Shown: positions 1 to 13,474 of the stretch, piece by piece | How positions within the stretch are numbered: the stretch's first letter is position 1 | How the letters are laid out: each line of letters starts with the position of its first letter | Origin: Siphonodentalium dalli | Lineage: Eukaryota > Mollusca > Scaphopoda > Gadilida > Siphonodentaliidae | DNA length: 64,000 nucleotides | Direction of reading: 5' to 3' | Assembly: GCA_032622095.1 (NCBI GenBank) | Contig: CP136063.1 | Span: 39,778,106 to 39,842,105, forward strand | The notes under the pieces: model-generated | Told to the model about the DNA's origin: nothing | What the model saw: the letters and a program-made list of their open reading frames with translations, nothing else | Database searches by the model: none | Program-made: the position numbers and the translations under genes

Positions 1-3000
1 CCAATCTACACAAACACTCTCCAATCTACACAAACACTCTCCAATCTACACAAACACTCTCCAATCTACACAAACACTCTCCAATCTACACAAACACTCT
101 CCAATCTACACACTCTCCAATCTACACAAACACTCTCCAATCTACACACTCTCCAATCTACACACTCTCCAATCTACACAAACACTCTCCAATCTACACA
201 AACACTCTCCAATCTACACAAACACTCTCCAATCTACACAAACACTCTCCAATCTACACAAACACTCTCCAATCTACACAAACACTCTCCAATCTACACA
301 AACACTCCCCAATCTACACACTCTCCAATCTACACAAACACTCTCCAATCTACACAAACACTCTCCAATCTACACACTCTCCAATCTACACAAACACTCT
401 CCAATCTACACAAACACTCTCCAATCTACACAAACGCTCTCCAATCTACACAAACACTCTCCAATCTACACAAACACTCCCAATCTACACAAACACTCTA
501 CACGAACACTCTCCAATCTACACAAACACTCTCCAATCTACACAAACACTCTCCAATCTACACAAACACTCGCCAATATACACAAACACTCTCCAATCTA
601 CACAAACACTCTCCAATCTACACAAACACTCTCTAATCTACACAAACAATCTACACAAACACTCTCCCAATCTACACTCTACAATCTACACAAACACTCT
701 CCAATCTACACAAACACTCTCCAATCTACAAACACTCACCAAGCTACACTCTCCAATCTACACAAACACTCTCCAATCTGCACAAACACTCTCCAATCTA
801 CACAAACACTCTCCAATCTACACACTCTCCAATCTACACAAACACTCTCCAATCTACACACTCTCCAATCTACACAAACACTCTCCAATCTACACAAACA
901 CTCTCCAATCTACACAAACACTCTCCAATCTACACAAACGCTCTCCAATCTACACAAACACTCTACACGAACACTCTCCAATCTACACAAACACTCTCCA
1001 ATCTGCACAAACACTCTCCAATCTACACAAACACTCTCCAATCTACACACTCTCCAATCTACACAAACACTCTCCAATCTACACACTCTCCAATCTACAC
1101 AAACACTCTCCAATCTACACAAACACTCTCCAATCTACACAAACACTCTCCAATCTACACAAATACTCTCCAATCTACACAAACACTCTCCAATCTACAC
1201 AAACACTCTCCAATCTGCACAAACACTCTCCAATCTACACAAAAACTCTCCAATCTACACAAACACTCTCCAATCTACACAAACACTCTCCAATCTACAC
1301 AAACACTCTCCAATCTACACACACTCCAATCTACACAAACACTCTCCAATCTACACACTCTCCAATCTATACAAACACTCTCCAATCTACACAAACACTC
1401 TCCAATCTACACAAACACTCTCCAATCTACACACTCTCCAATCTACACACTCTCCAATCTATACAAACACTCTCCAATCTATACAAACACTCGCCAATCT
1501 ACACAAACACTCTCCACAAACACTCTCCAATCTACACAAACACTCTCCAATCTACACACTCTCCAATCTACACAAACACTCTCCAATCTACACAAACACT
1601 CTCCAATCTATACAAACACTCTCCAATCTACACAAACACTCTCCAATCTACACACTCTCCAATCTACACAAACACTCTCCAATCTACACAAACACTCTCC
1701 AATCTACACAAACACTCTCCAATCTACACAAACACTCTCCAATCTACACAAACACTCTCCAATCTACACAAACACTCTCCAATCTACACACTCTCCAATC
1801 TACACAAACACTCTCCAATCTACACACTCTCCAATCTACACACTCTCCAATCTACACAAACACTCTCCAATCTACACAAACACTCTCCAATCTACACAAA
1901 CACTCTCCAATCTACACAAACACTCTCCAATCTACACAAACACTCTCCAATCTACACAAACACTCTCCAATCTACACACTCTCCAATCTACACAAACACT
2001 CTCCAATCTACACACTCTCCAATCTACACACTCTCCAATCTACACAAACACTCTCCAATCTACACAAACACTCTCCAATCTACACAAACACTCTCCAATC
2101 TACACAAACACTCTCCAATCTACACAAACACTCTCCAATCTACACAAACACTCTCCAATCTACACAAACACTCCCCAATCTACACACTCTCCAATCTACA
2201 CAAACACTCTCCAATCTACACAAACACTCTCCAATCTACACACTCTCCAATCTACACAAACACTCTCCAATCTACACAAACACTCTCCAATCTACACAAA
2301 CGCTCTCCAATCTACACAAACACTCTCCAATCTACACAAACACTCCCAATCTACACAAACACTCTACACGAACACTCTCCAATCTACACAAACACTCTCC
2401 AATCTACACAAACACTCTCCAATCTACACAAACACTCGCCAATATACACAAACACTCTCCAATCTACACAAACACTCTCCAATCTACACAAACACTCTCT
2501 AATCTACACAAACAATCTACACAAACACTCTCCCAATCTACACTCTACAATCTACACAAACACTCTCCAATCTACACAAACACTCTCCAATCTACAAACA
2601 CTCACCAAGCTACACTCTCCAATCTACACAAACACTCTCCAATCTGCACAAACACTCTCCAATCTACACAAACACTCTCCAATCTACACACTCTCCAATC
2701 TACACAAACACTCTCCAATCTACACACTCTCCAATCTACACAAACACTCTCCAATCTACACAAACACTCTCCAATCTACACAAACACTCTCCAATCTACA
2801 CAAACGCTCTCCAATCTACACAAACACTCTACACGAACACTCTCCAATCTACACAAACACTCTCCAATCTGCACAAACACTCTCCAATCTACACAAACAC
2901 TCTCCAATCTACACACTCTCCAATCTACACAAACACTCTCCAATCTACACACTCTCCAATCTACACAAACACTCTCCAATCTACACAAACACTCTCCAAT

Positions 3001-6000
3001 CTACACAAACACTCTCCAATCTACACAAATACTCTCCAATCTACACAAACACTCTCCAATCTACACAAACACTCTCCAATCTGCACAAACACTCTCCAAT
3101 CTACACAAAAACTCTCCAATCTACACAAACACTCTCCAATCTACACAAACACTCTCCAATCTACACAAACACTCTCCAATCTACACACACTCCAATCTAC
3201 ACAAACACTCTCCAATCTACACACTCTCCAATCTACACAAACACTCTCCAATCTGCACAAACACTCTCCAATCTACACAAAAACTCTCCAATCTACACAA
3301 ACACTCTCCAATCTACACAAACACTCTCCAATCTACACAAACACTCTCCAATCTACACAAACACTCTCCAATCTACACAAACACTCTCCAATCTACACAA
3401 ACACTCTCCAATCTACACACTCTCCAATCTACACAAACACTCTCCAATCTACACACTCTCCAATCTACACAAACACTCTCCAATCTACACAAACACTCTC
3501 CAATCTACACAAACACTCTCCAATCTACACAAACGCTCTCCAATCTACACAAACACTCTACACGAACACTCTCCAATCTACACAAACACTCTCCAATCTG
3601 CACAAACACTCTCCAATCTACACAAACACTCTCCAATATACACACTCTCCAATCTACACAAACACTCTCCAATCTACACACTCTCCAATCTACACAAACA
3701 CTCTCCAATCTACACAAACACTCTCCAATCTATACAAACACTCTCCAATCTACACAAACACTCTCCAATCTACACACTCTCCAATCTACACAAACACTCT
3801 CCAATCTACACAAACACTCTCCAATCTACACAAACACTCTACAATCTACACAAACACTCTCCAATCTACACAAACACTCTCCAATCTACACACTCTCCAA
3901 TCTATACAAACACTCTCCAATCTACACACTCTCCAATCTATACAAACACTCTCCAATCTACACACTCTCCAATCTATACAAACACTCTCCAATCTATACA
4001 AACACTCTCCAATCTACACAAACACTCTCCAATCTACACAAACACTCTCCAATCTACACACTCTCCAATCTACACACTCTCCAATCTATACAAACACTCT
4101 CCAATCTATACAAGCACTCGCCAATCTACACAAACACTCTCCAATCTACACAAACACTCTCCAATCTACACAAACACTCTCCAATCTACACACTCTCCAA
4201 TCTACACAAACACTCTCCAATCTACACAAACACTCTCCAATCTATACAAACACTCTCCAATCTACACAAACACTCTCCAATCTACACACTCTCCAATCTA
4301 CACAAACACTCTCCAATCTACACAAACACTCTCCAATCTACACAAACACTCTCCAATCTACACAAACACTCTCCAATCTACACAAACACTCTCCAATCTA
4401 CACACTCTCCAATCTACACAAACACTCTCCAATCTACACACTCTCCAATCTACACACTCTCCAATCTACACAAACACTCTCCAATCTACACACTCTCCAA
4501 TCTACACACTCTCCAATCTATACAAACACTCTCCAATCTATACAAACACTCTCCAATCTACACAAACACTCTCCAATCTACACAAACACTCTCCAATCTA
4601 CACAAACACTCTCCAATCTACACAAACACTCTCCAATCTACACAAACACTCTCCAATCTACACAAACACTCTCCAATCTACACACTCTCCAATCTACACA
4701 AACACTCTCCAATCTATACAAACACTCTCCAATCTACACAAACACTCTCCAATCTACACACTCTCCAATCTACACAAACACTCCCCAATCTACACAAACA
4801 CTCTCCAATCTACACAAACACTCTCCAATCTACACAAACACTCCCCAATCTACACAAACACTCTCCAATCTACACAAACACTCTCCAATCTACACACTCT
4901 CCAATCTACACAAACACTCTCCAATCTACACACTCTCCAATCTACACAAACACTCTCCAATCTACACAAACACTCTCCAATCTATACAAACACTCTCCAA
5001 TCTACACAAACACTCTCCAATCTACACACTCTCCAATCTACACAAACACTCTCCAATCTACACAAACACTCTCCAATCTACACAAACACTCTCCAATCTA
5101 CACAAACACTCTCCAATCTACACACTCTCCAATCTATACAAACACTCTCCAATCTACACACTCTCCAATCTATACAAACACTCTCCAATCTACACACTCT
5201 CCAATCTATACAAACACTCTCCAATCTATACAAACACTCTCCAATCTACACAAACACTCTCCAATCTACACAAACACTCTCCAATCTACACTCTCCAATC
5301 TACACACTCTCCAATCTATACAAACACTCTCCAATCTATACAAACACTCGCCAATCTACACAAACACTCTCCAATCTACACAAACACTCTCCAATCTACA
5401 CAAACACTCTCCAATCTACACACTCTCCAATCTACACAAACACTCTCCAATCTACACAAACACTCTCCAATCTATACAAACACTCTCCAATCTACACAAA
5501 CACTCTCCAATCTACACACTCTCCAATCTACACAAACACTCTCCAATCTACACAAACACTCTCCAATCTACACAAACACTCTCCAATCTACACAAACACT
5601 CTCCAATCTACACAAACACTCTCCAATCTACACAAACACTCTCCAATCTACACACTCTCCAATCTACACAAACACTCTCCAATCTACACACTCTCCAATC
5701 TACACACTCTCCAATCTACACAAACACTCTCCAATCTACACAAACACTCTCCAATCTATACAAACACTCTCCAATCTACACAAACACTCTCCAATCTACA
5801 CACTCTCCAATCTACACAAACACTCTCCAATCTACACAAACACTCTCCAATCTACACACTCTCCAATCTATACAAACACTCTCCAATCTACACACTCTCC
5901 AATCTATACAAACACTCTCCAATCTACACACTCTCCAATCTATACAAACACTCTCCAATCTATACAAACACTCTCCAATCTACACAAACACTCTCCAATC

Positions 6001-8308
6001 TACACAAACACTCTCCAATCTACACACTCTCCAATCTACACACTCTCCAATCTATACAAACAGTCTCCAATCTATACAAGCACTCGCCAATCTACACAAA
6101 CACTCTCCAATCTACACAAACACTCTCCAATCTACACAAACACTCTCCAATCTACACACTCTCCAATCTACACAAACACTCTCCAATCTACACAAACACT
6201 CTCCAATCTATACAAACACTCTCCAATCTACACAAACACTCTCCAATCTACACACTCTCCAATCTACACAAACACTCTCCAATCTACACAAACACTCTCC
6301 AATCTACACAAACACTCTCCAATCTACACAAACACTCTCCAATCTACACAAACACTCTCCAATCTACACACTCTCCAATCTACACAAACACTCTCCAATC
6401 TACACACTCTCCAATCTACACACTCTCCAATCTACACAAACACTCTCCAATCTACACACTCTCCAATCTACACACTCTCCAATCTATACAAACACTCTCC
6501 AATCTATACAAACACTCTCCAATCTACACAAACACTCTCCAATCTACACAAACACTCTCCAATCTACACAAACACTCTCCAATCTACACAAACACTCTCC
6601 AATCTACACAAACACTCTCCAATCTACACAAACACTCTCCAATCTACACACTCTCCAATCTACACAAACACTCTCCAATCTATACAAACACTCTCCAATC
6701 TACACAAACACTCTCCAATCTACACACTCTCCAATCTACACAAACACTCCCCAATCTACACAAACACTCTCCAATCTACACAAACACTCTCCAATCTACA
6801 CAAACACTCCCCAATCTACACAAACACTCTCCAATCTACACAAACACTCTCCAATCTACACACTCTCCAATCTACACAAACACTCTCCAATCTACACACT
6901 CTCCAATCTACACAAACACTCTCCAATCTACACAAACACTCTCCAATCTATACAAACACTCTCCAATCTACACAAACACTCTCCAATCTACACACTCTCC
7001 AATCTACACAAACACTCTCCAATCTACACAAACACTCTCCAATCTACACAAACACTCTCCAATCTACACAAACACTCTCCAATCTACACACTCTCCAATC
7101 TATACAAACACTCTCCAATCTACACACTCTCCAATCTATACAAACACTCTCCAATCTACACACTCTCCAATCTATACAAACACTCTCCAATCTATACAAA
7201 CACTCTCCAATCTACACAAACACTCTCCAATCTACACAAACACTCTCCAATCTACACTCTCCAATCTACACACTCTCCAATCTATACAAACACTCTCCAA
7301 TCTATACAAACACTCGCCAATCTACACAAACACTCTCCAATCTACACAAACACTCTCCAATCTACACAAACACTCTCCAATCTACACACTCTCCAATCTA
7401 CACAAACACTCTCCAATCTACACAAACACTCTCCAATCTATACAAACACTCTCCAATCTACACAAACACTCTCCAATCTACACACTCTCCAATCTACACA
7501 AACACTCTCCAATCTACACAAACACTCTCCAATCTACACAAACACTCTCCAATCTACACAAACACTCTCCAATCTACACAAACACTCTCCAATCTACACA
7601 CTCTCCAATCTACACAAACACTCTCCAATCTACACACTCTCCAATCTACACACTCTCCAATCTACACAAACACTCTCCAATCTACACAAACACTCTCCAA
7701 TCTACACAAACACTCTCCAATCTACACAAACACTCTCCAATCTACACAAACACTCTCCAATCTACACACTCTCCAATCTACACAAACACTCTCCAATCTA
7801 CACACTCTCCAATCTACACACTCTCCAATCTACACAAACACTCTCCAATCTACACAAACACTCTCCAATCTACACAAACACTCTCCAATCTACACAAACA
7901 CTCTCCAATCTACACAAACACTCTCCAATCTACACAAACACTCTCCAATCTACACAAACACTCCCCAATCTACACACTCTCCAATCTACACAAACACTCT
8001 CCAATCTACCCAAACACTCTCCAATCTACACACTCTCCAATCTACGCAAACACTCTCCAATCTACACACTCTCCAATCTACACACTCTCCAATCTACACA
8101 AACACTCGCCAATCTACACAAACACTCTCCAATCTACACGACTCTCCAATCTACACAAACACCTCCAATCTACACACACACTCTCCAATCTACATAAACA
8201 CACTCCAATCTACACAAACACTCTCCAATCTACACACTCTCCAATCTACACACTCCTCCAATCTACACATAACACTCTCCAATCTACACAAACACTCTAC
8301 AATCTGCA
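1..8308. repeat. Minisatellite array, 20-bp and 16-bp units, with higher-order structure
   Basis: The whole stretch is built from the 20-bp unit CCAATCTACACAAACACTCT and a 16-bp short form lacking AAAC (CCAATCTACACACTCT), with single-base variants such as TATACAAA, CTGCAC and CTCCCC. The plus strand is almost free of G. Marker variants recur at fixed distances: CTCTACACGAAC at about 501 and 2367, and at 966 and 2832 (1866 bp apart), then at 3561 (729 bp further); TATACAAGCACTCG at about 4111 and 6077, and the CTCCCC pair near 4781 and 6747 (1966 bp apart). Blocks of about 1.9 kb have therefore been duplicated inside the array. The array starts before the window. Reading frames inside it encode only the repeat itself. 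Confidence 0.98.
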
Positions 8309-9506
8309 ACTGGAAAACTGGCTTAGATCTCGATCGTCTAATATTTATTCCTTTTTGTTAACCGTCCTTCATATATTATGCGCTCGGTGGACAGTTAGTG
8401 TGTTACACTTGGGCTTACATAGGAGCAGTTCCCGTCACAAAGATTATATAACCTGTTGTAGTGTTCCAGGTAAGCGGGAGTAATGTCCTGCATATGATAG
8501 TTTTCCCAAATCGGTCGTCGGTATTCTAGCAGAAAAGCGTCGGCTACCAGGCCTGCAAATAGCGTGTCTGTCATTTGCAGAATGAGGTCCCCAGAGGGTG
8601 AATTTAGTGATGCTATCCCGCACAGCTTAGGCCTCATCTTCTGGAAGTATATATAGTGTCAAATTAACATTGTTTTTAGTTACTTTTTCCCTTCTAGGAA
8701 GTTTCTATATCCCCCAATTTGCATATTGAGGTGCCCAATGGGTGAACATCACCAACTTCGACTGGGGAACTTCAATCTGATCCTAGGTCTGCCATAATCA
8801 GTTGAGGGCCATAGAAGAGTGAGGTCCCCCAGAGGGTGAATTTAGTGATGCTAGCCCGCTATGCGGGATAGCGTAACTAAATTCACCCTTTGGGGGACAT
8901 CATTCTGCAAATGACAGACACGCTATTTGCAGGCTTGTCGGATACACACATTCACGGTTTTACTGAGAAAGGGTTAACTAGTATTAACAGACAGTTTCAA
9001 AAATTAGTTTTCATAAATCTCATAACTTTCTCATTGGTATTACTTGTTCCAACTTACCCGACATTGCGTTCACAGCCAGTTATAAAGCCATGCACACTAT
9101 CATGTAAAGGAATGTGTCACTGTCTGGGTAACTATGCTCATTGTGTGTAGAATTGACATTTTGGACACTGGGGGGCACTGTCTCCAACGAAACCCAACAC
9201 CACCTTAATCTACTAGCTTCCGTAACATTAATAACAACTACACATCTTCATATTCACTATAGCAGCTGTTTTTCAGGGGAGAGGGGCTCCAAAAAGTTTC
9301 ATAACTAGTGTCCAACCCCCTGTTCGCCAACCTTAAACTGTTGTCTAATAAATATATACTTGGGGTCACAATAAATTTGTACAACCACTTCAGAATTTAG
9401 GGGGTATAGGGCGGACATCCTTCTTTATATTGACGTGAGATCCTCTGTCCGTATGGGTATAGGGCTGACATCCTTCAATATATTGACGCATGTCTTCTGT
9501 CCATAG
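8309..9506. other. Non-repetitive stretch without a recognised gene
   Basis: No gene is recognised here. The stretch contains an inverted duplication (separate entry) and a 57-bp tandem duplication at about 9395-9505, in which GGGTATAGGGCGGACATCC recurs as GGGTATAGGGCTGACATCC. A minus-strand open stretch at 8395-8637 (80 residues) and a plus-strand one at 8890-9150 (86 residues) share about ten residues only because each covers one arm of the inverted duplication. The part of the minus-strand frame outside the arm (8395-8551) has an ordinary amino-acid mix, so a short exon cannot be excluded. Confidence 0.5.
8552..8933. repeat. Inverted duplication with an adjacent near-perfect palindrome
   Basis: About 70 bp at 8552-8621 reappear as the reverse complement at 8863-8933 (shared core GCAAATGACAGACACGCTAT). 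In addition, 8821-8860 and 8861-8901 form an almost loop-less hairpin of about 40-bp arms with a handful of mismatches (arms carry GGGTGAATTTAGT and its complement). Three copies of the same block thus occur, one in the opposite orientation. This looks like the termini of a small foldback or TIR element; no target-site duplication was found. Confidence 0.7.
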
Positions 9507-9675
9507 GTGGCGTTGCTGCAGCAAAGTTATGTTATCCGGAGGAAGAACTGGATGGTGAATGTGCTACAAAAAGTGCAAGTCCGGCTACGACGGGTGGGTC
9601 CAGTATGTCGGAGTACATGTCCTCCGGGAACCACGGACAACGGAGCAGTGTGCACAAAGAATTCTTATGACAGAG
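9507..9675 (+). pseudogene. Cys-rich repeat protein, damaged upstream exon
   Basis: A splice acceptor (TCTGTCCATAG) precedes 9507 and a consensus donor (CAGAG|GTGAGT) follows 9675. Allowing for frame changes, the exon reads like the later exon at 13475: Cys-Tyr-Lys-Lys-Cys-Lys-Ser-Gly-Tyr, then Val-Gly-Pro-Val-Cys, Cys-Pro-Pro-Gly-Thr-Thr, and a terminal Asn-Ser-Tyr-Asp-Arg. The length (169 nt) is one base off what a phase 1-1 exon needs. Two local indels explain this: an extra TG at about 9558 and a missing G at about 9591. The family looks extracellular and disulfide-rich, with spaced Cys and Gly-Tyr motifs; I cannot name it. Base errors in the assembly are the alternative to true decay. 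Confidence 0.6.
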
Positions 9676-10075
9676 GTGAGTAGCAGACATATTTATAATC
9701 AGTTCGACAGGTCCCATTGTCGCCAATATTGTAGTATGTTAACGGTCATTATAGACAGGATTATATCATTCGTGAATGTCCGACAATCAAAAGATATAAT
9801 TGGGCTGGAATGAGCGTTGAAGGTATAATTTGGCTGGAATGAGCGTTGAAGATATAATTGGGTCTGGTCCATGGATACTTCCTGTCTCCATAGTTTACAG
9901 AATATGGACATTGACACACAAAAACGTGTTCCTTTCGTCATTGGTATATTTCGCTACACTTCCTTCAACTGTTGTTCATAATTTCGATGTAACAAGCATG
10001 TAGCCTACTGGTATGCGAAGGTACTTTTTATCTTACCGGCAAAAAATAATAGTGGCCAATATCTATCCTACCGAC
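9676..10075 (+). other. Intron sequence between the Cys-rich exons, 5' part
   Basis: Begins with the GTGAGT donor. It contains a 32-bp tandem duplication at about 9789-9860 (core GGCTGGAATGAGCGTTGAAG). No coding potential is recognised. Confidence 0.5.
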
Positions 10076-11249
10076 GACCACAACTACCTTAGATACGGGC
10101 CAAACTACCTTAGATATCGGGCCACAACTACCTTAGATACGGGCCACAACTACATAAGATACGGGCCTCAACTACTTTAGATACCGGCCTCAACTACCTT
10201 AGATACGTCCCCGCCACGACCACAACTACCTTAGATACGGGCCACAGCTACCTTAGATACCGGCTTCAACTACCTTATATAGAGGCCTCAACTACCTTAT
10301 ATAGAGGCATCAACTACCTTAGATACGGGCTTCAACTAACTTGGATACGACCCACAATTGCCTTAGATACGGGCATCAACTAACTTATATAGAGGCCTCA
10401 ACTACCTTGGATACGGGCCACAACTACCTTAGATACGGGCCACAGCTACCTTATATACTGGCCTCAACTACCTTATATACTGGCCTCAACTACCTTAGAT
10501 ACGGGCATCAATTACCTTAGATACGGGTCACAACTACCTTAGATACGGGCCACAACTACCTTATATACTGGCCTCAACTACCTTATATACTGGCCTCAAC
10601 TACCTTATATACTGGCCTCAACTACCTTAGGTACGGGCCACAACTACCTTAGATACGGGCCACAACTACCTTAGATACGGGCCACAACTACCTAGATACG
10701 GGCATCAACTACCTTAGATACGGGCCACAACTACCTTAGATACGGGCCACAACTACCTTAGATACGGGCAGCAACTACCTTATATACTGGCCTCAACTAC
10801 CTTATATACTGGCCTCAACTACCTTATATACTGGCCCCAACTACCTTAGATACGGGCCACAACTACCTTAGATACGGACCACAACTACCTTAGATACGGG
10901 CCACAACTACCTTAGACACGGGCATCAACTACCTTAGATACGGGCCACAACTACCTTAGATATGGGCCACAACTATCTTAGATACGGGCATCAACTACCT
11001 TAGATAACAACTACCTTAGATACGGGCATCAACTACCTTAGATATGGGCCTCAACTACCTTAGATACGGGTCACAACTACCTTAGATACGGGCCACAACT
11101 ACCTTAGATACAGGCATCAACTACCTTAGATAAGGGCCACAAATACCTTAGATACGGGCCTCAACTACCTTAGATATGGGCAACAACTACCTTAGATACG
11201 GGCCACAACTACCTTAGATACGGGCCACAACTACCTTAGATACTGGCCT
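10076..11249. repeat. Minisatellite, about 22-bp unit, roughly 50 copies
   Basis: Tandem units of the form CAACTACCTTAGATACGGGC plus CA or CT, with variants that read CTTATATACTGGCCTCAA or TATAGAGGC. Variant blocks recur in runs (three TATATACTGG units at 10560-10620 and again at 10785-10845), which suggests local block duplication. It lies inside the long intron of the Cys-rich gene fragment. Confidence 0.95.
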
Positions 11250-11429
11250 CGCCACGAATTAAACAACATGGACTACGTATAAATCCAACTAGTGAATAGC
11301 ATCCTTGTTGCTTTTAGTCGATTATGACACCACAATCTTCTGGCAATCTAGAATTGCCTCAGAGCATATTGCCAAAAATTATAACGCATACTTGTAACAG
11401 TGGATTAACTGACAAGTATATACTGAAAC

Positions 11430-13436
11430 CAGTGTTCGCGCTGGACCGAAAAAAACTTCAGCCAAATGATTTTTGGCCAAATTAAAAAAAACTTTGCCAA
11501 ATTAAATCATCGTTTTCTGGTCGGTTCACAACGAATGACTAAAGCGTAAAATCTAACAGACACAGGTAAAATACACAATAATTTAAATAATTTTGATGAA
11601 CTAGAAGTATTTATTTATATTTCATTTATTAAAAATTTATTAATCTTTATGTGAAAGAGTGATTTGGGGGGGGGGGGGGTAACCCGGGGTTTGTCCTTCT
11701 TAAAGGTGGATTATCTCTTTGTAAACATGTAGTATATAGTTACCGGGGTATATAATATTAGATTTGAATCGAAGACTCCTGTCCGGAAATGCTTCTATCG
11801 ATTAATATTAATTTTATTTCGAATATTTTCTGGTCTAAAAAGGTGTGTTTGTTCAGCTAACGAACAATAGTGGTTACTGTTAACAGAGACCAGAAATTAT
11901 ATTGTGCAATTTTGTCACAAATAAACGTTAATTATACTCATTATCGCTTATATATGTGGAACAAAACAATACAAACAACCAATCTGTGACATTTGACATT
12001 CGTTGCGTAGCCGTAGGAACAGCCCAGTGCTCTATATCGCAATACGGTTTCATCCGAATGGTCGGTTCTAAAAATAGTAACATAAACGGGCCCGATTTAA
12101 TATTCGAAATAAAATCAATATTAATTGATAGAAGCTTTTCCGGACATAGGTCTTCAGTTCATATCTATTAATTTATACCCACGCAACTATTTAAAATTTG
12201 TTATTTAAAGAGATAATCCATCTTTAATGTCATTATTTTTTTGTTTTATATCAATATCTTTTTTTAAATCATTAAATATTTATCCTTGCGAAAATATTTA
12301 AGTGACATCTGGAAACTAATAACTTAATATTGTTAAGCCATTATCAAATTACAAGCTGTCATAAAAGCATGCATATTATTTTGACTGTATCGCTATTGAC
12401 GACAGATAGCCACACAATATATGTCGTGATTCACATTTGGCTGATTAAGCTATTGTCTTACACTTGGTGCTCATAAACCTCGACCGTCATAAATACAATG
12501 TCATCATAAACATGCATTGTGCAGGCGCGCCGTGCGTGCGCAGACAGACAATGGGCTGAATGGGGGATTAGGGGATTAAATGTAAAAAATAATAATGACC
12601 TTTTGCTGCTTCGTGCAGAGTGACGTAAGCTCTCTCCAGATTAAAACAGCCTGTTATGAACAAATTGCTTATAGGAAGGTCCCGGGCTTGGACAACCAAC
12701 TGAAAATGCGCAATCCAGCATCATCGCTGGATCGTCCCGCATTTTGCAAGATGCCGAGACAAGGCAAAGAAAAAGAAAAAGATCAAGGCAAAAGTACAAG
12801 GTAAAGCCCAAGCAAAGATGGAAGATTCAAGACAAGACAAGATTCAAGACACCTGCGACGCTGACCGATCCCGATCTCAAGACTTCTCCACCCGATCCGC
12901 GACCTGACTGTTAAGAGAAAAGACCAAGAAGATTCAAGACAGGGCGTAAGGGCGACCTCCGGGTGAGCTCACACCGTCCTCGTGCCGCCCTTCGGGTGGG
13001 CACGCAAATCCTGTTCCTGCAAATTGCTTATATACCGGCGTCAATGCACTTTACAAAACATTTCTTTGTTCACATTGTCATAATTCAACCACGGTCGGTT
13101 TAATGTCCATGCGTCTTTGAATGTCCGTCTTGTGAAAACTAAAGATGATTGCATATCACTTTGTGATCGCTTGGTTGATAGAGTTGTCGATCGGGTTTCC
13201 CTTTTTACGATATTTCATAAGTACGAAAATAATGAAATACTTTCGTCACCTAACTTCGTCTTGAATGTCGATCTATTGAGCACTTTTATTAATTAGCTTT
13301 CTGGCTCCCATGCTTTCAGTCTCCATTTGGGTTCAAAATTTTTTTAGCCAAAAGTTTAGCCAAATGAAATTTTTATTAGCCAAATTCGAAAAAGATTAGC
13401 CATTGGCTAATTTGGCTACCGACAGCGCGAACACTG
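11430..13436. mobile_element. Non-autonomous hAT-type element, 2007 bp, with 8-bp TSD
   Basis: The ends are the inverted repeat CAGTGTTCGCGCTG (11430-11443) and CAGCGCGAACACTG (13423-13436). They are flanked by an exact 8-bp direct repeat ACTGAAAC at 11422-11429 and 13437-13444. CAGNG termini with 8-bp duplications are the signature of hAT transposons. Subterminal A/T-rich blocks repeat the motif TTNGCCAAAT at both ends. No transposase is recognisable; a short frame at 12595-12804 ends in a Lys/Glu-rich stretch and is not assigned. A TTAA-type MITE is nested at 11700-12227. The right end lies about 30 bp before the downstream Cys-rich exon. Confidence 0.88.
11700..12227 (-). mobile_element. 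TTAA-type MITE, full copy (family A)
   Basis: Bounded by TTAA at both ends, with the terminal inverted repeat AGGTGGATTATCTCTTT / AAAGAGATAATCCATCT, 528 bp including both TTAA. The interior is shared with the other family copies in the window: GTTACCGGGGTATA near one end, CTGTCCGGAAATGCTTCTAT and CCACGCAACTATTTAAAATT near the other. TTAA target duplications occur in piggyBac and Kolobok. The ends begin AGRTGG rather than CCC, which favours a Kolobok-like origin, but the superfamily is inference. Confidence 0.88.
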
Positions 13437-13474
13437 ACTGAAACGCTAGTAATGTAAATACCTTTGCATTCCTG

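Noticed and set aside
910-3717. Three 70-codon minus-strand frames with a repeating Arg-Leu-Glu-Ser-Val-Cys pattern
   Set aside because: They are direct translations of the minisatellite unit and recur exactly with its higher-order period; there is no gene context.
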